A stretch of 64,000 bases of DNA, taken from positions 62,001 through 126,000 of the forward strand of contig NZ_JPGL01000005.1 in NCBI RefSeq assembly GCF_000732615.1, given 5' to 3'. This DNA comes from Burkholderia paludis. GTDB taxonomy: Bacteria > Pseudomonadota > Gammaproteobacteria > Burkholderiales > Burkholderiaceae. The notes under the pieces are model-generated. The model saw only the letters and a program-made list of their open reading frames with translations. It was not told where the DNA came from and ran no database searches. The number at the start of each line of letters is the position of its first letter. Positions within the stretch are counted from its first letter, which is position 1. The position numbers and the translations under genes were made by a program. Below are positions 8,546 through 16,992 of this stretch, piece after piece.

Positions 8546-9280
8546 TCAGGACTCGGCGCCGACCCACGCCTGTTCGCGCAGCCGTGCGCGCAGGCGCGCG
8601 ACGGCCTGGCTGTGCAGCTGGCACACGCGCGATTCGCTCACTTCGAGCACCGCGCCGATCTCGCGCAGATTCAGACCCCGCTCGTAGTACAGCGACATCA
8701 GCAGCTTCTCGCGCTCGGGCAGCCGCTCGATCGCCTCGACGAGCGCCTCGCGCAGGTGCTCGTCGAGCAGCGCCGACAGCGGGTCGGCGTGATCGACGCG
8801 GTAGCGGTCGAGAAACGGCTCGTCGTCGGCCGCGCGATCGAAATCCTCGTAGTAGATGAGCTGGCTGCCGTGCAGGTCCTGCAGCATCCCCTGGTATTCG
8901 TCGAGCGGCATGTTCAGGTGCTGCGCGATCTCGGCCTCGCTCGCCGAGCGACCGAGATGCTGCTCGACCTGGTGCACCGCCTGCTCGACCTCGCGCGACG
9001 TCTTGCGCAGGCTGCGCGGCAGCCAGTCGTTGCTGCGCAGCTCGTCGAGCATCGCGCCGCGGATGCGCTGCGTCGCGTAGGTCTCGAACTGCGCGCCCTG
9101 GTCTTCCTTGTAGCGGCCGGCGGCATCCATCAGGCCGATCATGCCGGCCTGGATCAGGTCGTCGAGATCGACGCTCGCCGGCATCTTCGCGACGAGCTGC
9201 AGCCCGAGACGACGCACGAGCGGCGCATATTGCGCGAGCACGTCGGCCTGGGACATCTTTCCTTGAGCGTTGTACATCAT
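8546..9280 (-). CDS. fliA: Flagellar sigma factor FliA (sigma-28)
   Basis: A 244-residue sigma-70-family factor of the FliA/WhiG type that directs RNA polymerase to late flagellar promoters. Region 2 is seen as LVRRLGLQLVAKMPASVDLDDL, then GMIGLMDAAGRYKEDQGAQF and TYATQRIRGAMLDELRSNDW, as in FliA proteins. Region 4 ends with LREIGAVLEVSESRVCQLHS, the helix-turn-helix for the -35 box. The start MMYNAQGK follows GGAAGGAGAG; the longer reading has no ribosome site. It is the last gene of flhB-flhA-flhF-flhG-fliA, 22 bp after flhG. Its target boxes are seen in this window before motA and fliC. The anti-sigma FlgM gene is not in the window. Confidence 0.95.
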   Translation of the reverse strand: MMYNAQGKMSQADVLAQYAPLVRRLGLQLVAKMPASVDLDDLIQAGMIGLMDAAGRYKEDQGAQFETYATQRIRGAMLDELRSNDWLPRSLRKTSREVEQAVHQVEQHLGRSASEAEIAQHLNMPLDEYQGMLQDLHGSQLIYYEDFDRAADDEPFLDRYRVDHADPLSALLDEHLREALVEAIERLPEREKLLMSLYYERGLNLREIGAVLEVSESRVCQLHSQAVARLRARLREQAWVGAES

Positions 9281-9302
9281 GGCTCTCTCCTTCCGGTGGC
9301 GC

Positions 9303-10121
9303 TCATGCGGCGTGTGCCGCGCCCGCCTCGTACGACGGCTTGCCGCCCGCGTGGACGGCGCGCCCCGCGCCCGGACCCGGACGCATCGGCCAGTACAGCA
9401 GATCGGCGGCAATCTGCCGGTAGTCGCGCGCGGCCGCCGACGACGGAAACGCGTCGACCGCCGCCCGCATCAGCTCGCGCGCATGCTCGACGAGCTGATC
9501 CGCGCTCACGCAGCCTGCATCGGCGATCGACACCGTCAGGTAGCGGCTCGCGACGCCCGCGAGGTTGTCGAACGCGACCTTCGCGTCCGCATGGCTGCCG
9601 ACCTGGTTGGTCAGCACGCGGAACTGCGCGAACGCATGGGCGAAATGCAGCCGCTTCATGCACGCGTACGCCTCGGTGATCGCCTGCGCGGCAACCCGCG
9701 TGACGATCAGCACGTCGTGCGCCTCGCGCGCGAGCGCCGAGAACGCGCCGTCGGCGCCGAGTTGCGCGTCGACGAGGACGATGTCGGCCGGGCCGTCGAT
9801 GAAGTCGCTCAGCTGCGCATCGGTATAGCCGGCGCGCGCGAACCGCGCGGCCGCGCACAGGCCGAACCCGGCCGCCACCCGCGTGCGCTCGCCTTCGCGC
9901 AGCCACGCGCCCGCAAGGGTCGCGCTGGCCGAATGCACGTCGGCGCGCTCGTCGACGACGAGCACGTCCTTGCCAAGCGACGCGAGCGCCGCCGCCAGGT
10001 TCACGACGGTGGACGTGCAGCCGACGCCCGCCGGCCCGCCCGCCACCGCAACGATCCGCGATGTGCGCCCGGCCAGCAGGCGCCGCAATCCTTCAGCCTG
10101 GTCGATGATCCGTTTATCCAA
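9303..10121 (-). CDS. flhG: FlhG/FleN-like MinD-family protein with a degenerate P-loop
   Basis: A 272-residue ParA/MinD-like protein, partner of FlhF in setting flagellar number and place. Fold markers are IVAVAGGPAGVGCTSTVVNL (22-41), ALASLGKDVLVVDE and DIVLVDAQLGADG. In the deviant Walker A, both lysines expected in KGGVGKT are replaced (Pro30 and Cys35), so ATP hydrolysis is doubtful. It starts with TTG (10121) inside the flhF stop region (8-bp overlap) behind GAGGTG; no ATG is available nearby. It lies between flhF and fliA, the standard place for flhG. The N-terminal DQAEGLRRLL helix matches the FlhF-activating DQAxxLR motif of FlhG proteins, so that role may be kept even if ATPase activity is lost. 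Confidence 0.88.
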   Translation of the reverse strand: MDKRIIDQAEGLRRLLAGRTSRIVAVAGGPAGVGCTSTVVNLAAALASLGKDVLVVDERADVHSASATLAGAWLREGERTRVAAGFGLCAAARFARAGYTDAQLSDFIDGPADIVLVDAQLGADGAFSALAREAHDVLIVTRVAAQAITEAYACMKRLHFAHAFAQFRVLTNQVGSHADAKVAFDNLAGVASRYLTVSIADAGCVSADQLVEHARELMRAAVDAFPSSAAARDYRQIAADLLYWPMRPGPGAGRAVHAGGKPSYEAGAAHAA

Positions 10122-11883
10122 ATCGCACCTCGTGCAGCTCGGCGGTGGAACGTGCGGTCAGCGCGGACAGCAGCGTCGGCATGTCCTCGTCTTGCGGGAC
10201 GAAGGGCGAACCGTCGCGCGGTACGCAGAACGCGCTCTTCAGCAGGAATCGGGTCGAGGCGACGTACAGGTTCTCCGGCACCTTCTGGCCGGTCGACACG
10301 TAGTGGACCGGCAGCTTGTAGCGGATCACCGTGTCGAGCACGCCGCCGAGGTGGGTCGCCTCGTCGAGCTTGGTGAGGATGCAGCCGGCCAGGTCCGGAT
10401 GCTCGCCGGCGCTGCGGTAGGCCTGCACGACTTCGTTGAGCGTGTCGCCATGGCTGGTCGCGTTGAGCAGCAGCAGGCGCTGCACCGGCGCGTTCGCGCC
10501 GTGCAGCATCGCGATCTGGTCGGATACCGCGCGGTCGCGCTGGCTCATGCCGATCGTATCGATCAGCACGATGTGCTTGTTGCGCAGCTCGGACAGCGCG
10601 AGCGCGAGATCGCCCGCATCCTTCACCGCGTGCACCGGCACGCCGAGAATCCTGCCGAAGATGCGCAGCTGCTCGTGGCCGCCGATCCGGTAGCTGTCGG
10701 TGGTCAGCAGCGCGACCTTGCTCGCGCCGAAGCGCATCACGCAGCGCGCGGCCAGCTTCGCGGTGGTGGTCGTCTTGCCGACGCCCGTCGGCCCCATCAG
10801 CGCGAATACGCCGCCGCGCTCCATCAGCGCATCCTCGCTGTCGAGCACCGGCAGGTTCGCCGCGAGCACCGACTGCGCCCACTCGGCGGCCTGTTCGAAG
10901 CTCTGCATGTCATCGCCGGACGGCAGGTTGTCGACCAGCATCCGCACGAGCTGCGCGGAGAAGCCGGCGGCAAACAGGTGCTTCGTCAGCGCGCCATGCA
11001 CGGCGCTGCGGCGCTGGCGGTCGTGCCACATCAGGCTGTCGAACTGCTCGTCCATCCGCCCGCGCAGTTCGCCGAGCTCCTGCATCACCGTGTCGTTGAC
11101 GATCCGCTCGATGCGCGACTTCACCGCATCGGCCACCGCGGCGGCCGTGTCGGCGGACAGGCGCGTGCGCTCGGCCGCCCGCGCGGCCTGCGCGGCGCTC
11201 GCTTCCTGCGCGCGCACGGCGGCGGCCGGCATCCGGCGTTCGGCGTCGCGCACGATCTCGCGCGCCCAGTCGGGCGGCGTCGCGCTCGCGGCCGGCTGCG
11301 GCTGCGGCGCGGGCGCGCTCGCTTGCGGCGCGGCGGGCGTCGCCTGCGCGCGCGCGATCAGCGCGTCGCGCTGCTGCGTCAGGCGTTTCGCGTGCTCGAC
11401 CAGCCACGGCGCTGGTTCGGAAGCAGGGGCCGGCGTACCGGCGGCCGGCGCGGCGGCAGCAGGTGCCGCGATCGACGGCGCGGCCGCGTCCGGCGCGTCC
11501 ACGTCGCCCGCCGGCAGGTGCGCCGCTGTCTCGTCCGCCTCGGCGCTCGCGCCGAAGACCGACGAGAACACGTCCGGCAGCCCGCCTTCGTCGGCGGCGT
11601 ACGGATTGACGGCCGGGCGGCCCAGCGCCGCACCCGGGCGCGACACGATGCCCGGCACCGCGGCGGCCGGCACGGATTCCGGCAGCCGCGGCATGGCGAG
11701 CCGCGGCCGCACCGCGGCCGGCGGCGCCACGGCGGCGAGGTCCGAATCGGCGAGGGCGACGATTTCCACGCTGCCGTCATCGAGCGTGCGGTTCGACAGC
11801 ACGACCGCGTCGGCGCCGAGCGCCTCGCGCACGAGACGGAGGGCGTCGCGGCTCGTAGCGCCGGTGAATTTGCGAATGTTCAA
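10114..11883 (-). CDS. flhF: Flagellar biosynthesis GTPase FlhF
   Basis: A 589-residue SRP-type GTPase that governs the place and number of flagella. The N-terminal basic stretch (MNIRKFTGATSRDALRLVRE) is followed by a long Ala/Pro-rich linker (about residues 60-200), a helical N domain, and a G domain with GPTGVGKTTT (near 362), LIDTIGMSQRD (near 441) and TKLDEATHLG (near 505). The C-terminus LYVASTRFLLKSAF is FlhF-like. It starts with TTG overlapping the flhA stop by 4 bp (TTGA), so translation is probably coupled. The linker is longer than in FlhF of Bacillus, which is usual for Burkholderia. Confidence 0.95.
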   Translation of the reverse strand: MNIRKFTGATSRDALRLVREALGADAVVLSNRTLDDGSVEIVALADSDLAAVAPPAAVRPRLAMPRLPESVPAAAVPGIVSRPGAALGRPAVNPYAADEGGLPDVFSSVFGASAEADETAAHLPAGDVDAPDAAAPSIAAPAAAAPAAGTPAPASEPAPWLVEHAKRLTQQRDALIARAQATPAAPQASAPAPQPQPAASATPPDWAREIVRDAERRMPAAAVRAQEASAAQAARAAERTRLSADTAAAVADAVKSRIERIVNDTVMQELGELRGRMDEQFDSLMWHDRQRRSAVHGALTKHLFAAGFSAQLVRMLVDNLPSGDDMQSFEQAAEWAQSVLAANLPVLDSEDALMERGGVFALMGPTGVGKTTTTAKLAARCVMRFGASKVALLTTDSYRIGGHEQLRIFGRILGVPVHAVKDAGDLALALSELRNKHIVLIDTIGMSQRDRAVSDQIAMLHGANAPVQRLLLLNATSHGDTLNEVVQAYRSAGEHPDLAGCILTKLDEATHLGGVLDTVIRYKLPVHYVSTGQKVPENLYVASTRFLLKSAFCVPRDGSPFVPQDEDMPTLLSALTARSTAELHEVRFG

Positions 11884-13979
11884 GCGGAACCCCCGATGAC
11901 GTTAACGACTTTGATCGTGCGTGTGTCCGGCACTTCGGCATACGACAGCACTTTCAATTGCGGCAGGCTGCGGCGCAGGAAACGCGCGAGCATCGCGCGC
12001 AGCGCGTGCTGCACGAGCAGCACGGGCGGCAGCCCGAGATTCTGTTGACGCAGCATCGCCTGCTGCGTACCGGTCAGAAGGTTGTGCGCCAGGCCGGGCT
12101 CGAGGCCCGGATTCGCGCCGGTGGCGAGCGCCTGCGACAGCACGCGCTCGAGATTCGAATCGAGGCCCATCACCTGCATCTCGCCCACGCCCGGATACCA
12201 CTGCTGCGTGATCGCGCGACCGAGCGCGAGCCGCACCGCGGCGGTGATCTCGAACGCGTCGCCGCGGCCCGCATGTTCGGACACGGCCTCGAGGATCGTG
12301 CGCATGTCGCGGATCGGCACGCCTTCCTCGAGCAGGTTCTGCAGCACTTTCTGCAGCGTCGTCAGCGAGATCGTCTTCGGCACGAGGTCCTCGACGAGCG
12401 ACGGCGCGTCCTTGCCGGTGCGCTCGACGAGCGCCTGCACTTCCTGGCGGCCGAGCAGCTCGGCCGCGTGCTGGACCACGAGATGGTTCAGGTGCGTCGC
12501 CACGACCGTGCTCGCGTCGACCACCGTGTAGCCGTACACCTGCGCCTGTTCGCGCATCGCGACGTCGATCCACACGGCCGGCAGCCCGAACGCGGGGTCC
12601 TGCGTGACGGCGCCCGGCAGCGCGGCCGTGACCTGGCCCGGGTTGATCGCGAGCCACTGGCCCGGGAACACTTCGCCGACGCCGATCTCGACGCCCTTCA
12701 GCGCGATCCGGTACGCGTTCGGCCGCAGTTCGAGGTTGTCGCGGATATGGATCACCGGCGGCAGGAAGCCGATTTCCTGCGCGAATTTCTTGCGGATGCT
12801 CTTGATGCGCTTGAGCAGTTCGCCGTCGCTGTTCCTGTCGACGAGCGGGATCAGCCGGTAGCCGACTTCCAGCCCGAGCGGGTCGATCAGCTGCACGTCG
12901 TCCCAGGTCGCCTCATGGCTGTCGGACGGCAGCGCCGCGGGCGGCGCGATGTCCGTCACGTCGCCGGCCGCCTTGCGGGCCGCCGCGCGGCGGGTCTGCG
13001 TGCGCGCCAGCCAGATCGCGCCGCCGCCGAGCGCGAGGAACGCGAAGTGCGGCATCCCCGGGATCAGCCCCATCAGCACGATGATCGCGCCGGTGATCGT
13101 CAGCACGCGCGGGTTCGTGAACAGCTGGCCGGTGATCTGCGTGCCGATGTCCTCGTCGGTCGCGACGCGCGACACGATCACGCCGGCCGCGGTCGAGATC
13201 ACGAGCGACGGGATCTGCGCGACGAGGCCGTCGCCGATCGTCAGCAGCGTGTAGTTGGTGCCGGCCGCGGCGAAGCTCATGTCGTGCTGGACCATCCCGA
13301 CGATCAGGCCGCCGATCACGTTGATCGCCATGATGATCAGGCCGGCGATCGCGTCGCCGCGCACGAACTTCGACGCACCGTCCATCGAGCCGTAGAACTC
13401 GGCTTCCTGCGCGACGGACTGGCGGCGCTTGCGGGCCTGTTCCTCGTTGATCAGGCCGGCGTTCAGGTCAGCGTCGATCGCCATCTGCTTGCCGGGCATC
13501 GCGTCGAGCGTGAAGCGCGCGGACACTTCGGCGATCCGCCCCGCGCCCTTCGTGATCACCATGAAGTTGATGATCATCAGGATCACGAACACGACGATGC
13601 CGACCGCGAAGTTGCCACCGACGAGGAAGTGGCCGAACGCCTCGATCACCTGGCCGGCCGCGTCCGGCCCGGTGTGGCCTTCGAGCAGCACGACGCGCGT
13701 CGACGCGACGTTCAGCGACAGGCGCAACAGCGTCGAGAACAGCAGCACGCTCGGGAACGCCGCGAAATCGAGCGGCTTCATCGTGTACATGCTGACGAGC
13801 AGCACCATCACCGACAGCGCGATGTTGAACGTGAACAGCAGATCCAGCAGCAGCGGCGGCAGCGGCAGGATCATCATCCCCAGGATCATGCAGATGAGGA
13901 TCGGGCCCGCGAGCGCGCGCAGGTTGGTGCCCGCGAGCATGTTCGGGCGCTTCGCGAACAGTCCGGTCGGCGTGCTCAT
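11880..13979 (-). CDS. flhA: Flagellar type III export protein FlhA
   Basis: A 699-residue inner-membrane component of the flagellar export gate. About eight membrane helices fill the first 320 residues (ILICMILGMMILPLPPLLL onward). The FHIPEP-family signature appears as RLSLNVASTRVVLLEGHTG and TLDAMPGKQMAIDADLNAG. The large cytoplasmic C-terminal domain that docks chaperone-substrate complexes covers roughly residues 350-699. The ATG at 13979 overlaps the flhB stop by 4 bp (ATGA). An upstream open frame extends much further but runs over flhB and is a shadow. Confidence 0.97.
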   Translation of the reverse strand: MSTPTGLFAKRPNMLAGTNLRALAGPILICMILGMMILPLPPLLLDLLFTFNIALSVMVLLVSMYTMKPLDFAAFPSVLLFSTLLRLSLNVASTRVVLLEGHTGPDAAGQVIEAFGHFLVGGNFAVGIVVFVILMIINFMVITKGAGRIAEVSARFTLDAMPGKQMAIDADLNAGLINEEQARKRRQSVAQEAEFYGSMDGASKFVRGDAIAGLIIMAINVIGGLIVGMVQHDMSFAAAGTNYTLLTIGDGLVAQIPSLVISTAAGVIVSRVATDEDIGTQITGQLFTNPRVLTITGAIIVLMGLIPGMPHFAFLALGGGAIWLARTQTRRAAARKAAGDVTDIAPPAALPSDSHEATWDDVQLIDPLGLEVGYRLIPLVDRNSDGELLKRIKSIRKKFAQEIGFLPPVIHIRDNLELRPNAYRIALKGVEIGVGEVFPGQWLAINPGQVTAALPGAVTQDPAFGLPAVWIDVAMREQAQVYGYTVVDASTVVATHLNHLVVQHAAELLGRQEVQALVERTGKDAPSLVEDLVPKTISLTTLQKVLQNLLEEGVPIRDMRTILEAVSEHAGRGDAFEITAAVRLALGRAITQQWYPGVGEMQVMGLDSNLERVLSQALATGANPGLEPGLAHNLLTGTQQAMLRQQNLGLPPVLLVQHALRAMLARFLRRSLPQLKVLSYAEVPDTRTIKVVNVIGGSA

Positions 13980-15193
13980 GCGGCGGCCCCCGGCGTGCCG
14001 TTGCGACCCGGCTTGCCGAGCGAGTCTTCGGCTTCCTCGCGTTCGTCGTCGGTGGACACCGACGCGCCCTTGTCGAGTTCGGCCGGCACGTCGAGATCGA
14101 CCGGCACGGCCGGGAACGCGCCGCCTTCCGAACGGAAGCGCTTGAGCTGGTAGACCCACGCGAGCACTTCGGCGACGGCCGCGTACAGCGAGCCGGGAAT
14201 CTCGCGCTCGAGTTCGACGTTGTGATACAGCGCACGTGCGAGCGGCGGCGCCTCGAGCAGCGGCACGTTGTGTTCGGACGCGAGTTCGCGAATGCGCGCG
14301 GCGACGAGGTTCACGCCCTTCGCGACGACCTTCGGCGCGCGCATCGCGCCGTCCGTGTATTTCAGCGCGACGGCAAAGTGCGTCGGGTTCGTGACGACCA
14401 CGTCGGCCGTCGGCACGGCCGCCATCATCCGGCGGCGCGCGAGCGCGCGCTGCTGCTGGCGGATCCGCCCCTTCACGTGCGGATCGCCTTCGTTCTCGCG
14501 ATGCTCGCGCTTCACTTCTTCCTTCGTCATGCGCAACTTCTTGTTGTACTGCCAGATTTGGTAAGGCACGTCGAGCGCGGCGACCACCAGCATCCCGGCG
14601 ACCGTCGTGCCGCAGCACACCGCGACCAGGTGCAGTGCATCGGGCAGCGCCGCGCCGAGCGGCTGCGTCGCGAGGCCGAGCAGTTCGTCCTTGCTGCGCC
14701 AGATCGCGACGCCGCCGACCCCGCCGACGACCAGCGTCTTCGCGACCGACATCCCGAGCTGGATCGGCCCCTGGATCGAGAAGATCCGGCCGAGGCCCGA
14801 GATCGGGTTCAGGCGGTCGAACTTCAGCTCGAACGTTTTCTGCGAGATCAGCCAGCCGCCGAGCGCCATCGGCGCGAGCAACGCGGCGAGGCCGGTGAGC
14901 GCGAGGAGCGGCAGCAGCGCGGCAAAGCCCTCGAGGCTCGCGCTGCCGGCCGCCGACAGCATCCGGTTCGTGTCGAACGCGGTCGCGCGATCGAACGTGA
15001 ACGCGCCGCGCAGCATCGCCTGCAGATGGCCACCCGACGGACCGGCGAGCAACCACGCGCCGTAGAACCCGGCCGCGAGCAGCGCGAACGACGCCAGTTC
15101 GCGCGAGCGCGCGACCTGCCCCTCCTCGCGCGCCTTCGCACGGCGTCTCGGAGTGGCGGCTTCGGTCTTGTCGAGATCGCTCTCGTCTGCCAC
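13976..15193 (-). CDS. flhB: Flagellar type III export switch protein FlhB
   Basis: A 405-residue membrane protein controlling the change from rod/hook to filament export. The N-terminus ADESDLDKTEAATPRRRAKA is the family's DKTExATP motif. Four membrane helices are followed by the cytoplasmic domain with VVTNPTHFAVALKY, containing the self-cleaving NPTH. The GTG at 15193 is chosen because it is preceded by GGAGG at good spacing and starts exactly at the conserved motif; an upstream ATG (15238) adds 15 non-conserved residues. The acidic, charged tail after about residue 355 is longer than in Salmonella FlhB. It is the first gene of the flhBAFG-fliA operon. Confidence 0.95.
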   Translation of the reverse strand: MADESDLDKTEAATPRRRAKAREEGQVARSRELASFALLAAGFYGAWLLAGPSGGHLQAMLRGAFTFDRATAFDTNRMLSAAGSASLEGFAALLPLLALTGLAALLAPMALGGWLISQKTFELKFDRLNPISGLGRIFSIQGPIQLGMSVAKTLVVGGVGGVAIWRSKDELLGLATQPLGAALPDALHLVAVCCGTTVAGMLVVAALDVPYQIWQYNKKLRMTKEEVKREHRENEGDPHVKGRIRQQQRALARRRMMAAVPTADVVVTNPTHFAVALKYTDGAMRAPKVVAKGVNLVAARIRELASEHNVPLLEAPPLARALYHNVELEREIPGSLYAAVAEVLAWVYQLKRFRSEGGAFPAVPVDLDVPAELDKGASVSTDDEREEAEDSLGKPGRNGTPGAAA

Positions 15194-15490
15194 GGGGCCT
15201 CCAGTCGGGTACGGCGGAATGCCGTTTTCCAGTGACACCGATTATTCATGGAGGCGTCAACCAGCGATCGGTCGAGGAAAGCCGGGAAAGGGGGGTATTT
15301 CGGGGAATCGGGCGGGCCGGCGCAAAGCGGGCCGGAACGGCGATACGGCGCGGCGGTCGGCGGGATCGCGAGCGTCGGTCCCGGGCGGGACGGCGACGGT
15401 GTCGGGCGGGGAAATGGTGCAACGCCGCAGCGCAAGCCGCGGGAAAATCGGGCCCCGGCGCGACGCGACGCGCGCCGGGGCAGGCGTCGG
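15194..15490. promoter_or_regulatory. Leader region of the flhB operon, 297 bp without a gene
   Basis: This GC-rich gap separates flhB from the DUF805 gene upstream on the same strand. It must hold the flhB operon promoter unless transcription reads through, but I see no convincing sigma-70, sigma-54 or sigma-28 box. No coding signal or repeat was recognised. Confidence 0.25.
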
Positions 15491-15871
15491 TCAGACCGCC
15501 GGGATCGGGTCCGCGCCGAAGCGGTTCGGGCCCTCGGTGCCGCGCGAGCACATCCACACGAGCAGCAGGATGCCGCCGATGATCGGAATGAGCCCGATCA
15601 GCAGGAACCAGCCCGAGCGGCCCGTATCGTGCAGGCGGCGCACGCTGACCGCGATGCCCGGAATGATCAGGGCCAGCGAAATCAGGAAAATCACGCCGAG
15701 CAGCAGCAGCGTGATCACGCCCGCGTCACGGCCCACCGCGCCGATGACCTGGCCGACGATCGACAGAATGCAGCTCAGCAGCGCGAAATACCAGTATTCG
15801 GCACGACGCGCCCGGCCTTCGAATGTCGCGTATTTATTAAGTACGGTACGAACGGCTTCAGAGAAATTCAT
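15491..15871 (-). CDS. DUF805 family small membrane protein
   Basis: A 126-residue protein matching the DUF805 pattern: an amphipathic start MNFSEAVRTVLNKYATFEGR, then ARRAEYWYFALLSCILSIVGQ (the RxEYWYF signature and first helix), further helices around GVITLLLLGVIFLISLALIIP and GWFLLIGLIPIIGGILLLVW, with the conserved VSVRRLHDTGRSGW loop between, and a C-terminal G-x-NRFGADP. The family is widespread and uncharacterised; an inner-membrane place is inferred. The ATG at 15871 follows a strong GGAGG; the longer open frame upstream lacks support. It lies alone between the flhB operon and the lipoprotein gene. Confidence 0.92.
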   Translation of the reverse strand: MNFSEAVRTVLNKYATFEGRARRAEYWYFALLSCILSIVGQVIGAVGRDAGVITLLLLGVIFLISLALIIPGIAVSVRRLHDTGRSGWFLLIGLIPIIGGILLLVWMCSRGTEGPNRFGADPIPAV

Positions 15872-15919
15872 CTTTATTACCCTCCTGTTATATATTGGCA
15901 CCCCGGAAACAACGCCGGC

Positions 15920-15925
15920 ATTATA
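15920..15925 (-). promoter_or_regulatory. Possible -10 box for the DUF805 gene in the 375-bp intergenic region 15872-16246
   Basis: TATAAT on the minus strand lies about 49 bp before the DUF805 start. The -35 hexamer is poor. The rest of the gap is divergent promoter space for the DUF805 and lipoprotein genes, is relatively AT-rich between 16050 and 16170, and shows no further recognised element. Confidence 0.35.
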
Positions 15926-16246
15926 TGTTTGAATGTCGGCAAGCTCCATCTCTTTTCGCGTGCAGGCCGGCTTGCCCGCCTGTACTGGCCGTCCGCCGGC
16001 GCGACGCGGAAACGGCTGCAATAGCGCAACGCCGCGCCACGGGTTTGCGTGCCGCGTCATTTTCACAATCTCGAAAACCTGACAGAAACTGCAGCCCCCG
16101 ATAATCCTGAATTTGATTACATGCGCATGAAACCGGGTTCGATCGATAATCGGCACGGGCATGCGGGATTCGATTAACCCGCCGGTATTACGCGAACGCG
16201 CGAATCGCGCTACCCTTCGCCATTTCCCGGCCGGCCGAACCGCATC

Positions 16247-16651
16247 ATGCTCCGTCATCCGCTCGTCCCGTCGCTGTCGCTCGCCTGCGCGCTGGCCGCC
16301 GGCTGCGCGGGCGCGCCGGCCCTGCCGCCCGGCGCGCAGGCGCCCGACGCACCGCACCCCGGCACGATCGCCCTGCACGATGCGTGGAACGGCTCGACAA
16401 GGACCTTGCGCGCGCAGGACTACTCCGAGAGCTTCACGTTCCGCTGCTTCGACACGCGCGGCGAGCCGACCGAACGGGCGCGCGCGGCATGGTGCGTGCC
16501 GGTCGTCGAGATCGAATCGGTGTCGGTCGACGCGGCCGGGCGTGCGGCCGCACCGGCCGAAGCGGTGCGGATCGAAAGCACCGCCTACGGGCCCGGCCAC
16601 CACTTCCTCGACCATACGCTGCTGATGCGCAACGGCCGGCCACCGGCCTAG
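16247..16651 (+). CDS. Small predicted lipoprotein, function unknown
   Basis: A 134-residue product with a signal (MLRHPLVPSLSLACALA) ending in the lipobox-like LAAGC-A, giving a lipid-anchored protein of about 115 residues. The mature part has a Pro/Ala linker and a segment with Cys, Trp and acidic residues (FTFRCFDTRGEPTERARAAW). Third-position GC bias is consistent with a gene. No family was recognised. It points away from DUF805 and ends about 340 bp from the convergent DUF3443 gene. A shadow frame cannot be fully excluded, but the signal peptide plus lipobox argues for a real gene. Confidence 0.6.
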   Translation: MLRHPLVPSLSLACALAAGCAGAPALPPGAQAPDAPHPGTIALHDAWNGSTRTLRAQDYSESFTFRCFDTRGEPTERARAAWCVPVVEIESVSVDAAGRAAAPAEAVRIESTAYGPGHHFLDHTLLMRNGRPPA

Positions 16652-16944
16652 CGCCGGTTCGCGCCGGGCGCGGGCCGGAGGCCGTTCCCGTGCATCGCGG
16701 ACCCGCGCCGCCGGCCGCGGCCGGCCGGCGCCGCCTGCAGCGCGCCGGGATCGAGCGTCCGCATCGCCATCGCCTGCGCCATCGCGCGCCCGGCGCGCCG
16801 GATCGCCCGCGATCCGTTCCGTTCATCCGCACGGACACGACTTGCGCCGGCACGCCGGAGCGGTCGCGCCGCCCGCCGCACTGCGCCAGCGTTCTGCGGC
16901 CGTCCGGTTCGCTCCGCCGTACGCGCGCGGCGCACGGATAAAAA

Positions 16945-16967
16945 AAGGGGGCGATTTCTCGCCCCCT
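16945..16967 (-). terminator. Intrinsic terminator after the DUF3443 gene
   Basis: GGGGGCGA-TTTC-TCGCCCCC, followed on the minus strand by a run of seven T, about 26 bp past the DUF3443 stop. It is a textbook rho-independent terminator. The rest of the gap 16652-16992 is GC-rich with nothing recognised. Confidence 0.85.
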
Positions 16968-16992
16968 TGCTCCAGCGTACGGCCGTGCCGCG

